Source: Chamaecyparis obtusa
Taxonomy: Eukaryota; Streptophyta; Pinopsida; Cupressales; Cupressaceae
DNA length: 64,000 bases
NCBI GenBank assembly: GCA_027943335.1
Contig: BSBK01002161.1
Location: 496,001 to 560,000, forward strand
Reading direction: 5' to 3'
Below, one piece after another: positions 1 through 10,122 of this stretch (position 1 is the stretch's first letter; every line of letters begins with the position of its first letter). The position numbers and the translations under genes are program-made. The notes beneath the pieces were generated by a model, which made no database searches, was not told where the DNA came from, and was given only the letters and a program-made list of their open reading frames with translations.

Positions 1-5
1 ATATT

Positions 6-395
6 TGGGAATTATATTTTGATGGGTCTAAGTGTAAGATAGGATCTGGCGTGGGTATCATCTTGATTCCCCCTACAAAGAAACCCATGCCTTTATCATA
101 TAAATTGACCTTTCCTTGTACTAATAACATTGTGGAATATGAAGCTCTTATAGCTGGCCTACGGGTAGCTTCATCTCTCAATATCAAACATTTACATATA
201 TATGGAGATTCGCAATTGATAGTTGAACAAATTAAAGGTGGATATCAGACTAAAAAAAATAGAATGACATAGTATAGAGATTTAGCTCTCGATTTCCTTT
301 CACAATTTTCCTCTTACAAAATCCAAACATTACCAAGGAAAGATAATCAACATGTAGATGCTATGGCAAGTGCGGCATCCTTGGTTTGTCTTGAG
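6..395 (+). pseudogene. RNase H domain (aRNH type) of Tat-like Ty3/gypsy element E
   Basis: This is the second RNase H domain of a Tat-group Ty3/gypsy pol. It degrades the RNA strand of the RNA/DNA hybrid during reverse transcription. The frame opens at the window edge (WELYFDGS) and the acidic residues are visible: D in FDGS, E in VEYEAL, D in GDSQL and D in VDAMASAAS. The same NIVEYEAL and GDSQLI motifs recur in gypsy-C (61320-61720), where an ordinary retroviral-type RNase H precedes this domain. Dual RNase H is a known Tat-group feature. One stop (TAG at 270-272, MT*YRD) interrupts it where Gln fits. The upstream RT lies outside the window. The domain call is firm; the Tat label is from family knowledge. 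Confidence 0.85.
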
Positions 396-479
396 AACAA
401 TGCTGAAAATTTCCAATTTACAAAACAAACTCTTAAAAGTTTTGCAATTTCTGATAAGATTACCTCTGATTGTTTCAAC

Positions 480-1753
480 TTGCATTTGGATGAATGGTAT
501 TCACATATTTTTCATTTTTTGAAGGATGGTACTTTTCCTAAATCAACAACAAGGAACATGCGTAATCGCATTAGAAAACTTGCAATGCATTATATCATTT
601 TAGGAGATGCACTATACAAACGCTCTTATGAAGGTTTGTTATTATGGTGTCTCAATAGAACTAAGATTCCTATAGCTTTAGCAGAATCTCATTCTGGTTC
701 TTGTGGGGGACACTTTGGTGGCAAATATTTAGTTCATAAGTTACTTCGAATGGCGTATTATTGGCAAACTATGGAACATGATTCTTTCATGTTTGTTAAA
801 AAATGCCCTCAATGTCAACAACATAGTAATTTGATTCATGCTCCTGCTCATGAGCTTTGTAATCAAGTTTCTCCATGGCCTTTTAGTATTTGGGGTTTTG
901 ATCTTATCTGAAAAATCTCACCAACTTCTTCTCAAGGGCATACTTACATTCTCACTACTATGGATTATTTCACGAAATGGGTTGAAGCTGTCCCTCTTCA
1001 TTCTTCAATGGCAGATGTTATTTGTGATTTCATCCTTAATAATATTATAGCAAGATTTGGTATTCCCTCAACAATAGTTTTAGATAATGTAACATCTTTT
1101 AAGAATAAAGAAGTTGTGAAATTCTTGGAGAAATATAGGATTCAACATAGATTTTCAACTCCTATTATCCTCAATCTAATGGACAAGCTAAAGCATCGAA
1201 TAAAATTATTGAACAATTTTTGTGAAAAATAGTTAGTAAGCATGCCAAAGACTGGCATACTCAACTGAATTACGCTTTGTGGGCCTATAGGACTAGTGTT
1301 TGTACTACTACAGGTACTTCTCCTTATAATCTTATTTATGGTACTGATGCTATTATGCCTTTGGAACTGGAAATACCATCCTTATGTGTTTCATTTCATG
1401 GGATAATTGATAAAGATACTTTTTTTGAACAACATTTACAAGAATTGGAAATGTTGGATGAACAATGAATACATGCATTAGAACATATAAAAGCTTATCA
1501 TAAATCTCTCCAAAAATAATACAATCATAAGGTAACTGAACAAACATTTGCAGTTGGTGATTTAGTTCTTTATGAGAATCAATGAAATGTGAATGCTTTA
1601 CCAGGTGAAAAAGGAAAATTTAGCCCTAATTGGCTTGGACCTTTTGTTGTTATTGAAAACTTTGGTTCAGGTGCTTACAAACTTGCTGATATGGATGGTG
1701 TTTCTTTTAAGGAACCCATTAATATTATGCATCTTAAATGTTATTACCCTTAA
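480..1753 (+). pseudogene. Integrase of Tat-like element E, broken
   Basis: This integrase would join element cDNA to the host chromosome. The HHCC zinc-binding module is visible at about 680-830 (H..SCGGH, then CPQC). The catalytic core starts at DYFTKW (about 960), and the second Asp lies in VLDN (about 1080). At the third catalytic position, in SNGQAKASNK (about 1175), Lys replaces the usual Glu. A one-base deletion near 1165 shifts the frame. Stops lie at 909 (TGA), about 1220 (TGA), 1466 (TGA), 1518 (TAA) and 1583 (TGA). The tail keeps the GKFSPNWLGPF module and ends HLKCYYP-TAA at 1753. Unlike gypsy-A, -B and -C it is not followed by the GTGCC/GGCAC stem-loops, so E is a separate subfamily. 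It cannot be functional. Confidence 0.85.
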
Positions 1754-2404
1754 TCTCATTTGTTCCATGTGCATTTATGTGTTCCTTATACTGATTTCTT
1801 TTATAGGTTATGTAGTTTTAGTAAAAATTACATATTGAATATGTTTATGCACTTTCTTTATTTATTTCTTTCTATTACGTTTTATATTAATGAAAACATA
1901 GTAATCAAGTATAGAACTAATTAGTAAAGAAAGTTTTTCATTTATCAGTAATACATAGTTTTTCAAAGTTCTGATACATATGAGGCCAATGGCCCTATCT
2001 ATCACTATGCCTATTACCATGTCGCTTTCATGGTCGATGACTCTTGGATCTCTCTACTTTGTGATAGGAAGATGAAGATTTGTGTGTCCATGTATGGCTC
2101 CTAAATATGCTCATGCCTTGAACACATTCTTGGAGACTCTATACCTCTACCATCAGCTTCTCCTCCCTCTCTCTACACATCCTCAACTCCCACCGGATGC
2201 ATATGAAGATATCGACATGTCTACCTAGATCTTTGTGCCCAATGGAAGAATCTCGCTTGTTAGCTAGAAGTTAGTAGGAAATAATGTTATCCTTGAGAAC
2301 CTCAGATATAAAAATCCTCCATTCCACTACGCTAGCTATAGAGGAAACATACTTTTATCATGCTAATATCATATTTATTTTCATCAAATCATATTTTTAA
2401 TCAA
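1754..2404. other. No recognisable gene; junction between element E and the PMD pseudogene
   Basis: No LTR, zinc-knuckle or polymerase motif is visible. Bases 1754-1960 are AT-rich and could be 3' untranslated sequence of element E. On the minus strand about 1970-2250 reads as short charged stretches and could be a further exon or 3' UTR of the PMD pseudogene, but nothing diagnostic supports this. Confidence 0.4.
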
Positions 2405-3005
2405 AAAATTCATAGTCCATACCTGGGTCTCCCTCTTGGACATCACTAAAGTGTCTAGATGGTGGGGGCATGGAGTGACTAATTTCTCCATGCTCGCTAT
2501 GTCTAGACTGTGGTGGTGGTGTCTTTGTGTGGGGCCATGGGGGCCATCATGATCTTAGTGGTGATGCAGGAGTGATAGGTATGTTTGCACCAGTATCACT
2601 GGCTAGGGGTATGTCCTCAGCTATATCATCTTCTCTCTCTTCCTCCTCCATCAGTTCCCCCTCAGAGATGTGTTCCTCCTCATTTTTGATATCCTCATAT
2701 TCCCTATTGTCTGCACTATCCTGGTGTGTCCTATGTCTAAAGTCTGGATCACCTGTAGGATAATCCTTGAGGAAGATAGGGTGGGTCCCCTCTAAGCTCT
2801 AGTACAAGATGTAATCTCAGCTATAACCTAAATAAGATACATCTGATGGTACCTCAATATCCTCTATCTCCTTTGCATCACTATCCTCTATGTCTGCCAC
2901 TGAAGGTCAGCGTATGACACTGGGTCTTTGATGGTATCTTGTCGGATGCACATAGTGAGGTACTTCCTTAGGGACTCCCTGTAGCAAGTTGAACTATCTC
3001 ATCAC
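2405..3005 (-). pseudogene. Plant Mobile Domain (PMD) protein, C-terminal part, broken
   Basis: Read on the minus strand from 3005, this continues the PMD frame that stops at 8043: ...YYYDQ at 8043-8057 joins directly to VMR*FNLLQGVP here. PMD proteins (aminotransferase-like, MAIN/PP7-long-form family) are plant nuclear proteins linked to silencing and genome stability, and the domain is often carried by transposons. After the domain comes a hydrophilic acidic tail (ENREYED-type and EEEERED stretches) and a Pro/Ser-rich segment, typical of PMD C-terminal tails. A GT after GDPG near 2425 could be a splice donor. Stops break the frame at R*F, Y*SLEG and RS*WPPWP. The frame continuity across copia-1 is direct evidence; the family call is from memory. 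Confidence 0.6.
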
Positions 3006-3449
3006 CTCACCGGGGTTCGGGGCTGGGCCGGGCCCCGAGTGGGGGTTTGGGGGCGGCAGCCCCCAAGAGTAGGGGTTCGGGGGCGCAGCCCCCGAGGAAA
3101 TTTTTTTTGAGGCCGACTACTTTTTTGGTTATTTGGGCTAACTACTTATAACTCATTCTAACCCTAAAGTGGGAAAAATATTGTATAATATGGCTTAGGG
3201 TTAGGGATTTTCATAATGTATGATTTTAGTACTTGCGGCAGAATTGGGCTGTAAGGGATTACGGATTGTAATCAGGTTGTAATCACTGGATAATAATAAT
3301 ATTGGACTCACTATTGGTGGACGTAGCCCAGGGATTGGGTGAACCACGTTAAATCTATGTGTCTTGTGTTCTATTCTGTGTGGTTTATTATTTTCTGATA
3401 TTAGTTATATTTGCACATAATTGTTATTTCTGCCTTGTTAATCCTAACA
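3006..3449 (+). repeat. Copia-1 5' LTR, truncated at its 5' edge
   Basis: This matches 7599-8042 and ends in CTAACA directly before the primer-binding site. It lacks the first 67 bp (TGTTAG...CCTGAC) present in the 3' copy. An AC dinucleotide occurs at both ends of the missing segment, which fits a microhomology deletion. Confidence 0.9.
3018..3095. repeat. Three GC-rich hairpins in the copia-1 LTR
   Basis: In an AT-rich LTR this block is nearly all G/C and folds into three adjacent perfect stems: CGGGGC/GCCCCG (3018-3037), TTGGGGGC/GCCCCCAA with loop GGCA (3047-3066) and TCGGGGGC/GCCCCCGA with loop GCA (3077-3095). The 3' LTR copy at about 7611-7690 has the same layout with a few C-to-T type changes. 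The position is upstream of any obvious transcription start, so a promoter or methylation role is only a guess. Confidence 0.8.
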
Positions 3450-3451
3450 AG

Positions 3452-3463
3452 TGGTATCAGAGC
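3452..3463 (+). other. Copia-1 primer-binding site
   Basis: TGGTATCAGAGC, two bases after the 5' LTR, is the standard plant copia site pairing with the 3' end of initiator tRNA-Met to prime minus-strand DNA. Confidence 0.92.
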
Positions 3464-3526
3464 AAGGTTATTTCATTTGTTCTTTCATCTATTCTCTGAA
3501 GTAGGTCTCATGAGTTAGTGGGAGAA

Positions 3527-6500
3527 ATGGCAGACGAGGGTAGGCTAAAGGTTGATAAGTTTAATGGGCAGAACTTCCAGTTATGGAAGATGCAAATGGA
3601 GGATTATCTCTATCAGAAGGATCTATGGCAGCCATTAGAGGGAGTAGCCAAGAAAGAGAAATCAATGTCTCAAGAGGATTGGGATATTTTGGATAGGAAG
3701 GCACTGGGGAGTATTCATCTATGCCTGGCACAATCGGTGGCATTCAATATTACTGAAGCAAAGACAGCTAAAGATCTGATGGAAACCCTAGCGAAGTTGT
3801 ATGAAAAGCCTTCAGCTTCAAACAAGGTATTTCTTATGAAGCGTTTATTTAATATGAAAATGGTAGAAGGTGGATCAGTTACTGATCATTTGAATGAATT
3901 TAATATAGTTACAAGTCAATTAACCTCAGTTAAAATTACTTTTTATGAAGAGGTTAGGGCTCTCTTGATTTTGTGTTCTTTGCCAGAAAGCTGGAATGGC
4001 TTGGTAATGGCTGTTAGTAATTCTGTTTCTGGTTCTAATACCCTAAAGTATGATGATGTTATTGGTGTTATATTGAGTGAAGAAATTCATAGGAAAAGCT
4101 CAGGGGCATCCACATCAGGTAGTGTATTGAACACAGAAAGTAGAGGTAGAACAAGAGATAGAGGAAACAACTCTGGAAATCGTGGGAAATCAAGAGGAAA
4201 ATCAAAGGGAAAGAGGTCTGAATCTAAAGGGCCAAATGATTGCTGGTACTGTGAAAAACCAGGTCATAAGAAGAAATATTGTTGGTCTCGAAAGAAAGAT
4301 CAAGGAGACAAAAATGATGGAAACAAGGAGGCAAATGTGGTAAGTAACAAATCTGAGGAGGATGCTTTGCTCTTGTCCTTAGAAAGTATTGATGATTCAT
4401 GGGTTTTAGATTCTGGGGCTTCATTTCATGCTACACCCCATAGAAGTTATTTTGTTGATTATGTCCAAGGGGATTTTGGGCTAGTTTATTTGGGAGATAA
4501 TGAACCCTGTCAGATTGTTGGAAAGGGAAAAATTAAGATTAAGTTGCAGAATGGGAATCATTGGCTGCTACAAGAGGTAAGACATGTTCCAAGGCTGAGT
4601 AGGAATTTAATTTCAGCAGGGCAACTGGGTGATGAGGGTTGCACAGTTACTTTTAATGATAAAAATTGGAAGGTTTCAAAAGGTTCCTTAGTAGTAGCAA
4701 AAGGTGTGAAAGTAGGCACCTTATATCTTTGTACAGGTCATATTGTTCCTTCTACTTTAATTGTTTCAGAAGATAATGAATGTTCAGGAACAGTGGCTAC
4801 AGTTGAGCAGGAAGAACATCAAACTATTGTTGTAGATTCTGACACAGCACTGTGGCACAACAGACTCGGGCATATGAGTGAAAAAGGTATGAAATTACTT
4901 CATTCAAAGAAAGTTTTACCTGGTCTGAAATGTGTCAATATGGATTTCTGTGAAAGTTGTGTTTATGGAAAACAAAAGAGAGTTAGTTTTGTGAAGAGTG
5001 GGAAGGAAAAGAAAAATGAGAGATTAGAGCTTGTGCATACAGATGTATGGGGACCAGCTCAGGTATCTTCCCTTGGTGGCTCTCTATATTATGTTACATT
5101 TATAGATGATGCAACAAGAAAAGAATGGATTTATTTCCTTAGACAGAAATCTGATGTATTTCAAACTTTTAAGAAATGAAAATGCTTGGTTGAGAATGAG
5201 ACTGGTAAAAAGTTAAAATGTCTCAGATCTGATAATGGTGGTGAGTATTACAGCATAGAATTTGAAGAATATTGTTCCTCTAATGGTATTCATAGGCAAA
5301 AAATTGTACCAAGGACTCCACAAGAAAATGGAGTGGCTGAACGCATGAACAGGACTATAATGGAGCGTGCAAGGAGTATGAGGTTGCATGCTAGGCTGCC
5401 CAAAAATATGTGGGTAGAGGCAGTGAACACTACTATTTATTTAATCAATAGAGGCCCCTCTACTCCTTTGGACTGTGGTATTCTAGAGGAAGCATGGAGT
5501 GGTAAGAAGGTGAGTTATTCTTTTCTCAAAACCTTTGGTTGTGAAGCTTTTGCACTTATAGATTCTGAAAATAGAACCAAGCTGGAAGCTAAGTCAAAGA
5601 AATGTGTATTTGTTGGGTATGGCATTGATAAATTTGGTTATAGGCTTTGGGATTTTGAAAATCATAAAATTGTAAGAATCAGGGATGTCATATTCAATGA
5701 GAAAGTATTGTACAAAGATCTGTTGCTACAGCATGAGAAGAAAGAAAATGACTATGTAGTACTAGATGATACTCCACAAGTTCATGTTCCAGTAGTTCCT
5801 TATGCTCCGTAACAACAGCAACAACAAATACCACACACCCCAGTGAGTGTTAGACGGTCAACAAGGCTAAGTAGACCTCCAGAAATATTTTCTCCATCTT
5901 TGTATTCTATTTTGTTAACAGACGCTGGTGAACCTGAATGTTATAATGAAGCTGTGCAGGTGGATACAAAGCTTCAGTGGGAGTCTGCAATAACAGATGA
6001 AATGGACTCTTTGCTGAAAAATCAGACATGGGATTTATGTAAGTTACCTGTAGGTAAAAGGGCTTTACAGAATAAATGGGTTTACAGGATCAAAGAAGAG
6101 GATGGAGGTACGAAAAGATTTAAAGCCCGATTAGTCGTAAAAGGATTTGCACAGAAACATGGTATTGATTTTGATGAGATATTTTCTCCAGTTGTTAAAA
6201 TGACTTCTATTCGTACTATTTTAAGTATTGTGGCTACTGAAGATTTTCATTTAGAGTAGCTTGATGTTAAAATAGCCTTTCTTCATGGTGATTTGGATGA
6301 AGAAATATATATGGTTCAGCCACAAGGATTTGAGGTCAAGGGTAAGGAGAATTTGGTGTGCAGATTGCAGAAAAGTTTATATGGCTTGAAGCAAGCACCT
6401 TGGCAATGGTATATTAAATTTGACACTTTTATGAATGGGCATGGATATAGTCGATGTCATTCTAACCATTGTGTTTATTTTAAGAGGTTGGATGATGACA

Positions 6501-7387
6501 GCTACATTATTTTATGTATATATGTTGATGATATGCTTGTAGCTGGGTCTAACATGGATCACATTAAGGGGTTGAAACAACAGTTAGGAAAATCTTTTGC
6601 TATGAAGGATTTGGGGGCAACAAAACAAATCCTTGGTATGAAAATTTGTCGAGCTTTGCCTGGTCATTTGAAATTGACTAAGGATATGTGTCCCAAGACA
6701 CTAGAAGAAGAGACTAAAATGTCTAAGGTACCTTATGCTTCAGCTGTAGGGAGCTTAATGTATGCTATGGTATGTACTAGGCCAGATATTGCACACGCAG
6801 TGGGAGTCATTAGCCATTATATGAGTAACCCTGGTATTGAGCATTGGAATGTAGTCAAATGGATTCTCAGATATTTGAGGGGCACATCCAGTAAGTGTTT
6901 ACACTTTGGGGGTTCTACTACTACTGTACAAGGCTATGTTGACTTAGATTTGGTAGGAGATATAGATAGCAGGCGGAGTACTACAGGTTATATATTTACT
7001 ATTGGTGGGACAGCAGTGAGTTGGATTTCTCGACTACAAAAGGTGGTTGCTTTATCCACTATAGAGGCAGAGTATGTTGCTGCTACAGAGGCAGCCAAGG
7101 AGATGATATGGCTTCAATTCTTCATGAAAGAATTGGGACATCCACAAAAGGATAATTTTCTACATACAGATAGCCAAAGTGCCATTCATCTTGCAAAGAA
7201 TTCTGCTTTGCACTCAAAGATAAAACACATACAGTTGCGGTACCATTTCATTCGATCAGTTTTGGATGATGGATAGTTAAGGCTGAAAAAGATTCATACT
7301 GATGATAATCCAGCAGATATGTTTACAAAGGTAGTAACAAGGGAGAAGTTGAACTCATGTTCAGCTTCAGTTGGTCTTCTAGACTGA
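3527..7387 (+). pseudogene. Copia-1 gag-pol polyprotein with four in-frame stops
   Basis: This is a single polyprotein frame of about 1,290 codons from ATG 3527 to TGA 7385-7387. In order: Gag with CCHC knuckle CWYCEKPGHKKKYC (from 4241); protease with DSGA (4409); integrase with HNRLGHMS pre-domain, D in HTDVW (5042), D in SDNGGEY and E in PQENGVAER; reverse transcriptase with KWVYRIK and the catalytic YVDD (about 6520); RNase H with TRPDIAHAV, STIEAEY and HTDSQSA. Stops: TGA 5177 (Trp expected after KK), TAA 5810 (start of a Gln run), TAG 6257 (Gln expected before LDVK) and TAG 7274. No frameshift was found and all catalytic residues seen are intact, so damage is limited to point nonsense changes. 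As it stands it cannot make a full polyprotein. Confidence 0.92.
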
Positions 7388-7519
7388 ACAAAATAAAGGA
7401 ACAACTGAGTCCAAGGTGGTTCAATCCAGTGGGAGCCTCATGTGGGTAGCGGTATTGCTACAGGATCAGTCTCCAAGTGGAAGGTTTTTTTTAGTATAGT
7501 GTGGATACTGATCAGTCAC

Positions 7520-7531
7520 CAAGTGGGAGAT
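7520..7531 (+). other. Copia-1 polypurine tract
   Basis: AAGTGGGAGATT immediately precedes the 3' LTR start TGTTAG. It is the expected plus-strand primer of reverse transcription. Confidence 0.8.
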
Positions 7532-8042
7532 TGTTAGCTTGTGGTGACTAATTAGGAAAGTACTATCCAGGAAAGTACTGTAAACTTTTCCTCCTGACCT
7601 CGCCGGGGTTCAGGGCCGGGCCGGGCCCCGAGCGGGGGTTTGGGGGTGGCAGCCCCCAAGAGCAGGGGTTCGGGGGCGTAGCCCCTGAGGAAATTTTTTT
7701 TGAGGCTGACTACTTTTTTAGTTATTTGGGCCAACTACTTATAACTCATTCTAACCCTAAAGCAGGAAAAATATTGTATAATATGGCTTAGGGTTAGGGA
7801 TTTTCATTATGTATGATTTTAGTACTTGCAGCAGAATTGGGCTGTAAGGGATTACGGATTGTAATCAAGTTGTAATCACTGGATAATAATAATATTGGAC
7901 TCGTTGTTGGTGGACGTAGCCCAGGGATTGGGTGAACCACATTAAATCTATGTGTCTTGTGTTCTATTCTGTGTGGTTTATTATTTTCTGATATTAGTTA
8001 TATTTGCACATAATTGTTATTTCTGCCTTGTTAATCCTAACA
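7532..8042 (+). repeat. Copia-1 3' LTR (511 bp, full length)
   Basis: It begins TGTTAG and ends CTAACA, inverted termini typical of copia LTRs. It is very similar to 3006-3449 by eye, with scattered transitions. It carries the GC hairpin block at about 7611-7690. Flanking ACTTG at 8043-8047 is the expected site of a 5-bp target duplication. Confidence 0.92.
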
Positions 8043-8745
8043 ACTTGATCATAATAATATGGCATCACTATATGGCTCTGGTGACCCTCTAGCAACTTAC
8101 GGTGTTGAGAGCATCTCATCTGGAATTGGGTGTCTGGCCACTCTGTCATCTGGCAGTAGGGTCTCCATATCACATCAGCACTAGCAATACAGTCAAGATC
8201 CTCTCTCTAGTAGAGCATATCTCCAAGTTTCTAGACATCTCTTATGGGATATGAAAAGGCTCTCACCGTACTCACATCTACCATCACTGGCACTCCTTGT
8301 GGACATGTACATGCGAAGTGCTCAAAAATCCAAATCTATAGAATGGTGCACGCCGATAAACTCTCTTGCTGATACCTCACCAGCTAACTCAACTTATGGT
8401 ATAGCTGATAGAGCATGTTGTGACCCCATGAGAACACAGTCCTCTCTCTCTCCATCCTCTATATCAAATGAGGCATAGGTGAACAAAATACAGTACCCTT
8501 TGAGTTGGGTAACACAACCAAGGATACTATACATAGCATCACCTTTCATACTAAGGGAGTACGACTTGATAGTATGGATGATAGTGAGATGGAATCTGAA
8601 TGAGTCCACATCACTGGCACCCACCTATACAGTACTCTATATCTACATGAATCTCCTCCCAACCTCTATGTGTTTTGGGTTTGATAGTCTCTCCTTAGAC
8701 TGGAAGCCTCATAATCCTATATACATCCTCTAATGTCACTGTAAT
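8043..8745 (-). pseudogene. Plant Mobile Domain protein, central part, broken
   Basis: The minus strand from 8745 reads VTLEDVYRIMRLPV, then THRGWEEIHVD, then a segment around 8394-8624 with SFRFHLTIIHT and YCILFTYASFD, and finally SADVIWRPYCQM near 8140-8180. These match the order of conserved PMD blocks (the EMTVTLQDV and DVIW-type motifs as remembered). Several frameshifts and stops are present. It continues into 2405-3005 beyond copia-1, and its N-terminal side is cut off at 8745 by copia-2. It overlaps in content, but not in identity, with the second PMD copy at 27631-28271 (about 88% over ~104 bp). Confidence 0.65.
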
Positions 8746-8772
8746 TGTTGGCAATTTATCTGAAGTGAGTAC
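8746..8772 (+). repeat. Copia-2 5' LTR, first 27 bp
   Basis: TGTTGGCAATTTATC... matches the first bases of the 3' LTR at 26668 (TGTTGGAAATTTGGC...). It is followed at once by gypsy-A. The last five bases, AGTAC (8768-8772), recur at 20457-20461 as gypsy-A's target duplication. Confidence 0.88.
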
Positions 8773-10098
8773 TGTAATACCCCAAAAATAGGCTATAAGT
8801 TCATTAATCTTTTACATCATCAAATCGAATGAAATCGACATCAAAGTCCTAACCAAAGGCACATCTGAACATCATCAAATCCTAATTGATTATCTTAAAT
8901 TTTGCATCAGGGAATATTCCTAGTAATATTCCTAATTATCATAATTATCTTTAATTTAATGATTATTTGGCAATAAATCTTATTTATCCTAAAGTTTGAT
9001 TAATTGATTATTCTAAATATTTAATTAATTAGATTTAATTCTGCCACTTAATTATTTAATTGAATTTAATTATATTTATTCCTAAGTATTATTATTTAAA
9101 TTTGACAATAAATCAAAATTCCTATCATTAGTTGATTAAATTCTTATTTAATTAATTAAAGCAAGTTGTCATATTTAATGATATTATTTTGAATAAAAAT
9201 TTGATAAAATGATTGACTAACCCATAAATCAATTGTTTTATTTTTCAAAATCAGTTAAGTTGAGAATAAATCACTTTATTTATTTATTAATTCATAATTA
9301 TCCATGTGCACAATCAAAGAGCAGTTAAACTCCAAATCAGAAAATCAATGCAAGTTATTGACTTTTTGGAACTCAACATTATTTTTGAGTTTTAAAGTTG
9401 ATCTAAACTTCTAATTTGAGTTAAAAAGTAGTTTTTGCGTGATTTGCATATTTTTGTAAATTAAAATATCCTTTATTTAAAAATAACTCAAAAATCAACT
9501 TGAGTTATTTGAGTGATTTATGGTTTTTTTTCCCATGCACCTCCAAAGCCCTAGATTTCTATAAAAACAAGGCTTAACTCTTCATAATTCATCTCTCAAA
9601 TCCAAAGCATCTCATAATTTTGCAAACTTACTTTGCCAAAGTAATCTATGAATGGCACAACTATTTTGAAGAATTGGAATTTGGAGAATCAAAGTTTATT
9701 GCGAATCAAAGCTATTGTGAGATCAATTTGTTTGTTTTACATTCATTTAGATTCTTTTTCATATCATTATTAGATCATTTAGCATATCATAGCATATCAG
9801 TTTTTACATATCATAGATTTCATATCATTTATCATTCTTATTGCATCTAAAATCTAAAAAAATATCTTAATTTGCATTCAATTTCATATCTAGATTTTTC
9901 ATTCAAATCCTTCATTTAGGTGTCATCTAGGTCACTAATCTTGATTACAATCTGAGAACATCAATCTCGCACCTATTAAAAGGCAGTAAATCACTTGGTT
10001 AGATTAGATTTCAATTTTGAACGATTTGATTATAGCTAACCTCTAATGTTTTACTAAAGTGTTGTGTCTACAGATCAGGTACAATTTTCACACACACA
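8773..10098 (+). repeat. Gypsy-A 5' LTR (1,326 bp)
   Basis: It pairs with 19132-20456. By eye about 95-97% of bases agree over the stretches compared; most differences are transitions. It is strongly AT-rich in its first 700 bp. Confidence 0.93.
9560..9567 (+). promoter_or_regulatory. Probable TATA box of the gypsy-A LTR
   Basis: TATAAAAA sits about 790 bp into the LTR, upstream of a segment of CATCTC/CTTAACTC type. The same motif is kept in the 3' LTR near 19919. It would mark the U3/R boundary; the start site itself is not determined. Confidence 0.5.
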
Positions 10099-10122
10099 TT
10101 TCTGACACCCATCGTGGGGCAA
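10099..10122 (+). other. Gypsy-A primer-binding region
   Basis: Directly after the LTR, CTGACACCCATCGTGGGGC resembles the GGCGCCCACCGTGGGGC site that I recall in many plant Tat/Retand elements. Several mismatches suggest decay. The tRNA is not assigned here. Confidence 0.5.

Larger units (their letters stand above)
3006..8042 (+). mobile_element. Copia-1: Ty1/copia LTR retrotransposon inserted in the PMD pseudogene
   Basis: This is an almost complete element: truncated 5' LTR, tRNA-iMet-type primer-binding site, one-frame gag-pol, polypurine tract and full 3' LTR. Gag resembles the Tnt1/Tork type (KFNGQNFQLWKMQMEDYL). It sits in the antisense orientation to the PMD frame. The 3' LTR is followed by ACTTG; only AC of that target duplication remains at 3004-3005, because a deletion removed the first 67 bp of the 5' LTR together with the adjoining bases. 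The coding frame has four stops and no frameshift, so this is one of the younger elements here. Confidence 0.9.

Noticed and set aside
2527..2763. Ser-rich plus-strand ORF
   Set aside because: It is the complement of the acidic/Pro-rich tail of the PMD pseudogene on the minus strand.
3527..7387. U-to-C RNA editing restoring Gln codons
   Set aside because: Known in organelle transcripts of some ferns and hornworts, but there is no organelle sequence here and nothing indicates nuclear editing of transposons.
8251..8733. Two plus-strand ORFs
   Set aside because: They lie antisense to recognisable PMD blocks and have no family features of their own.
9620..9850. 76-codon ORF in the gypsy-A LTR
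   Set aside because: It is not open in the 3' LTR copy in the same form and has low-complexity content.
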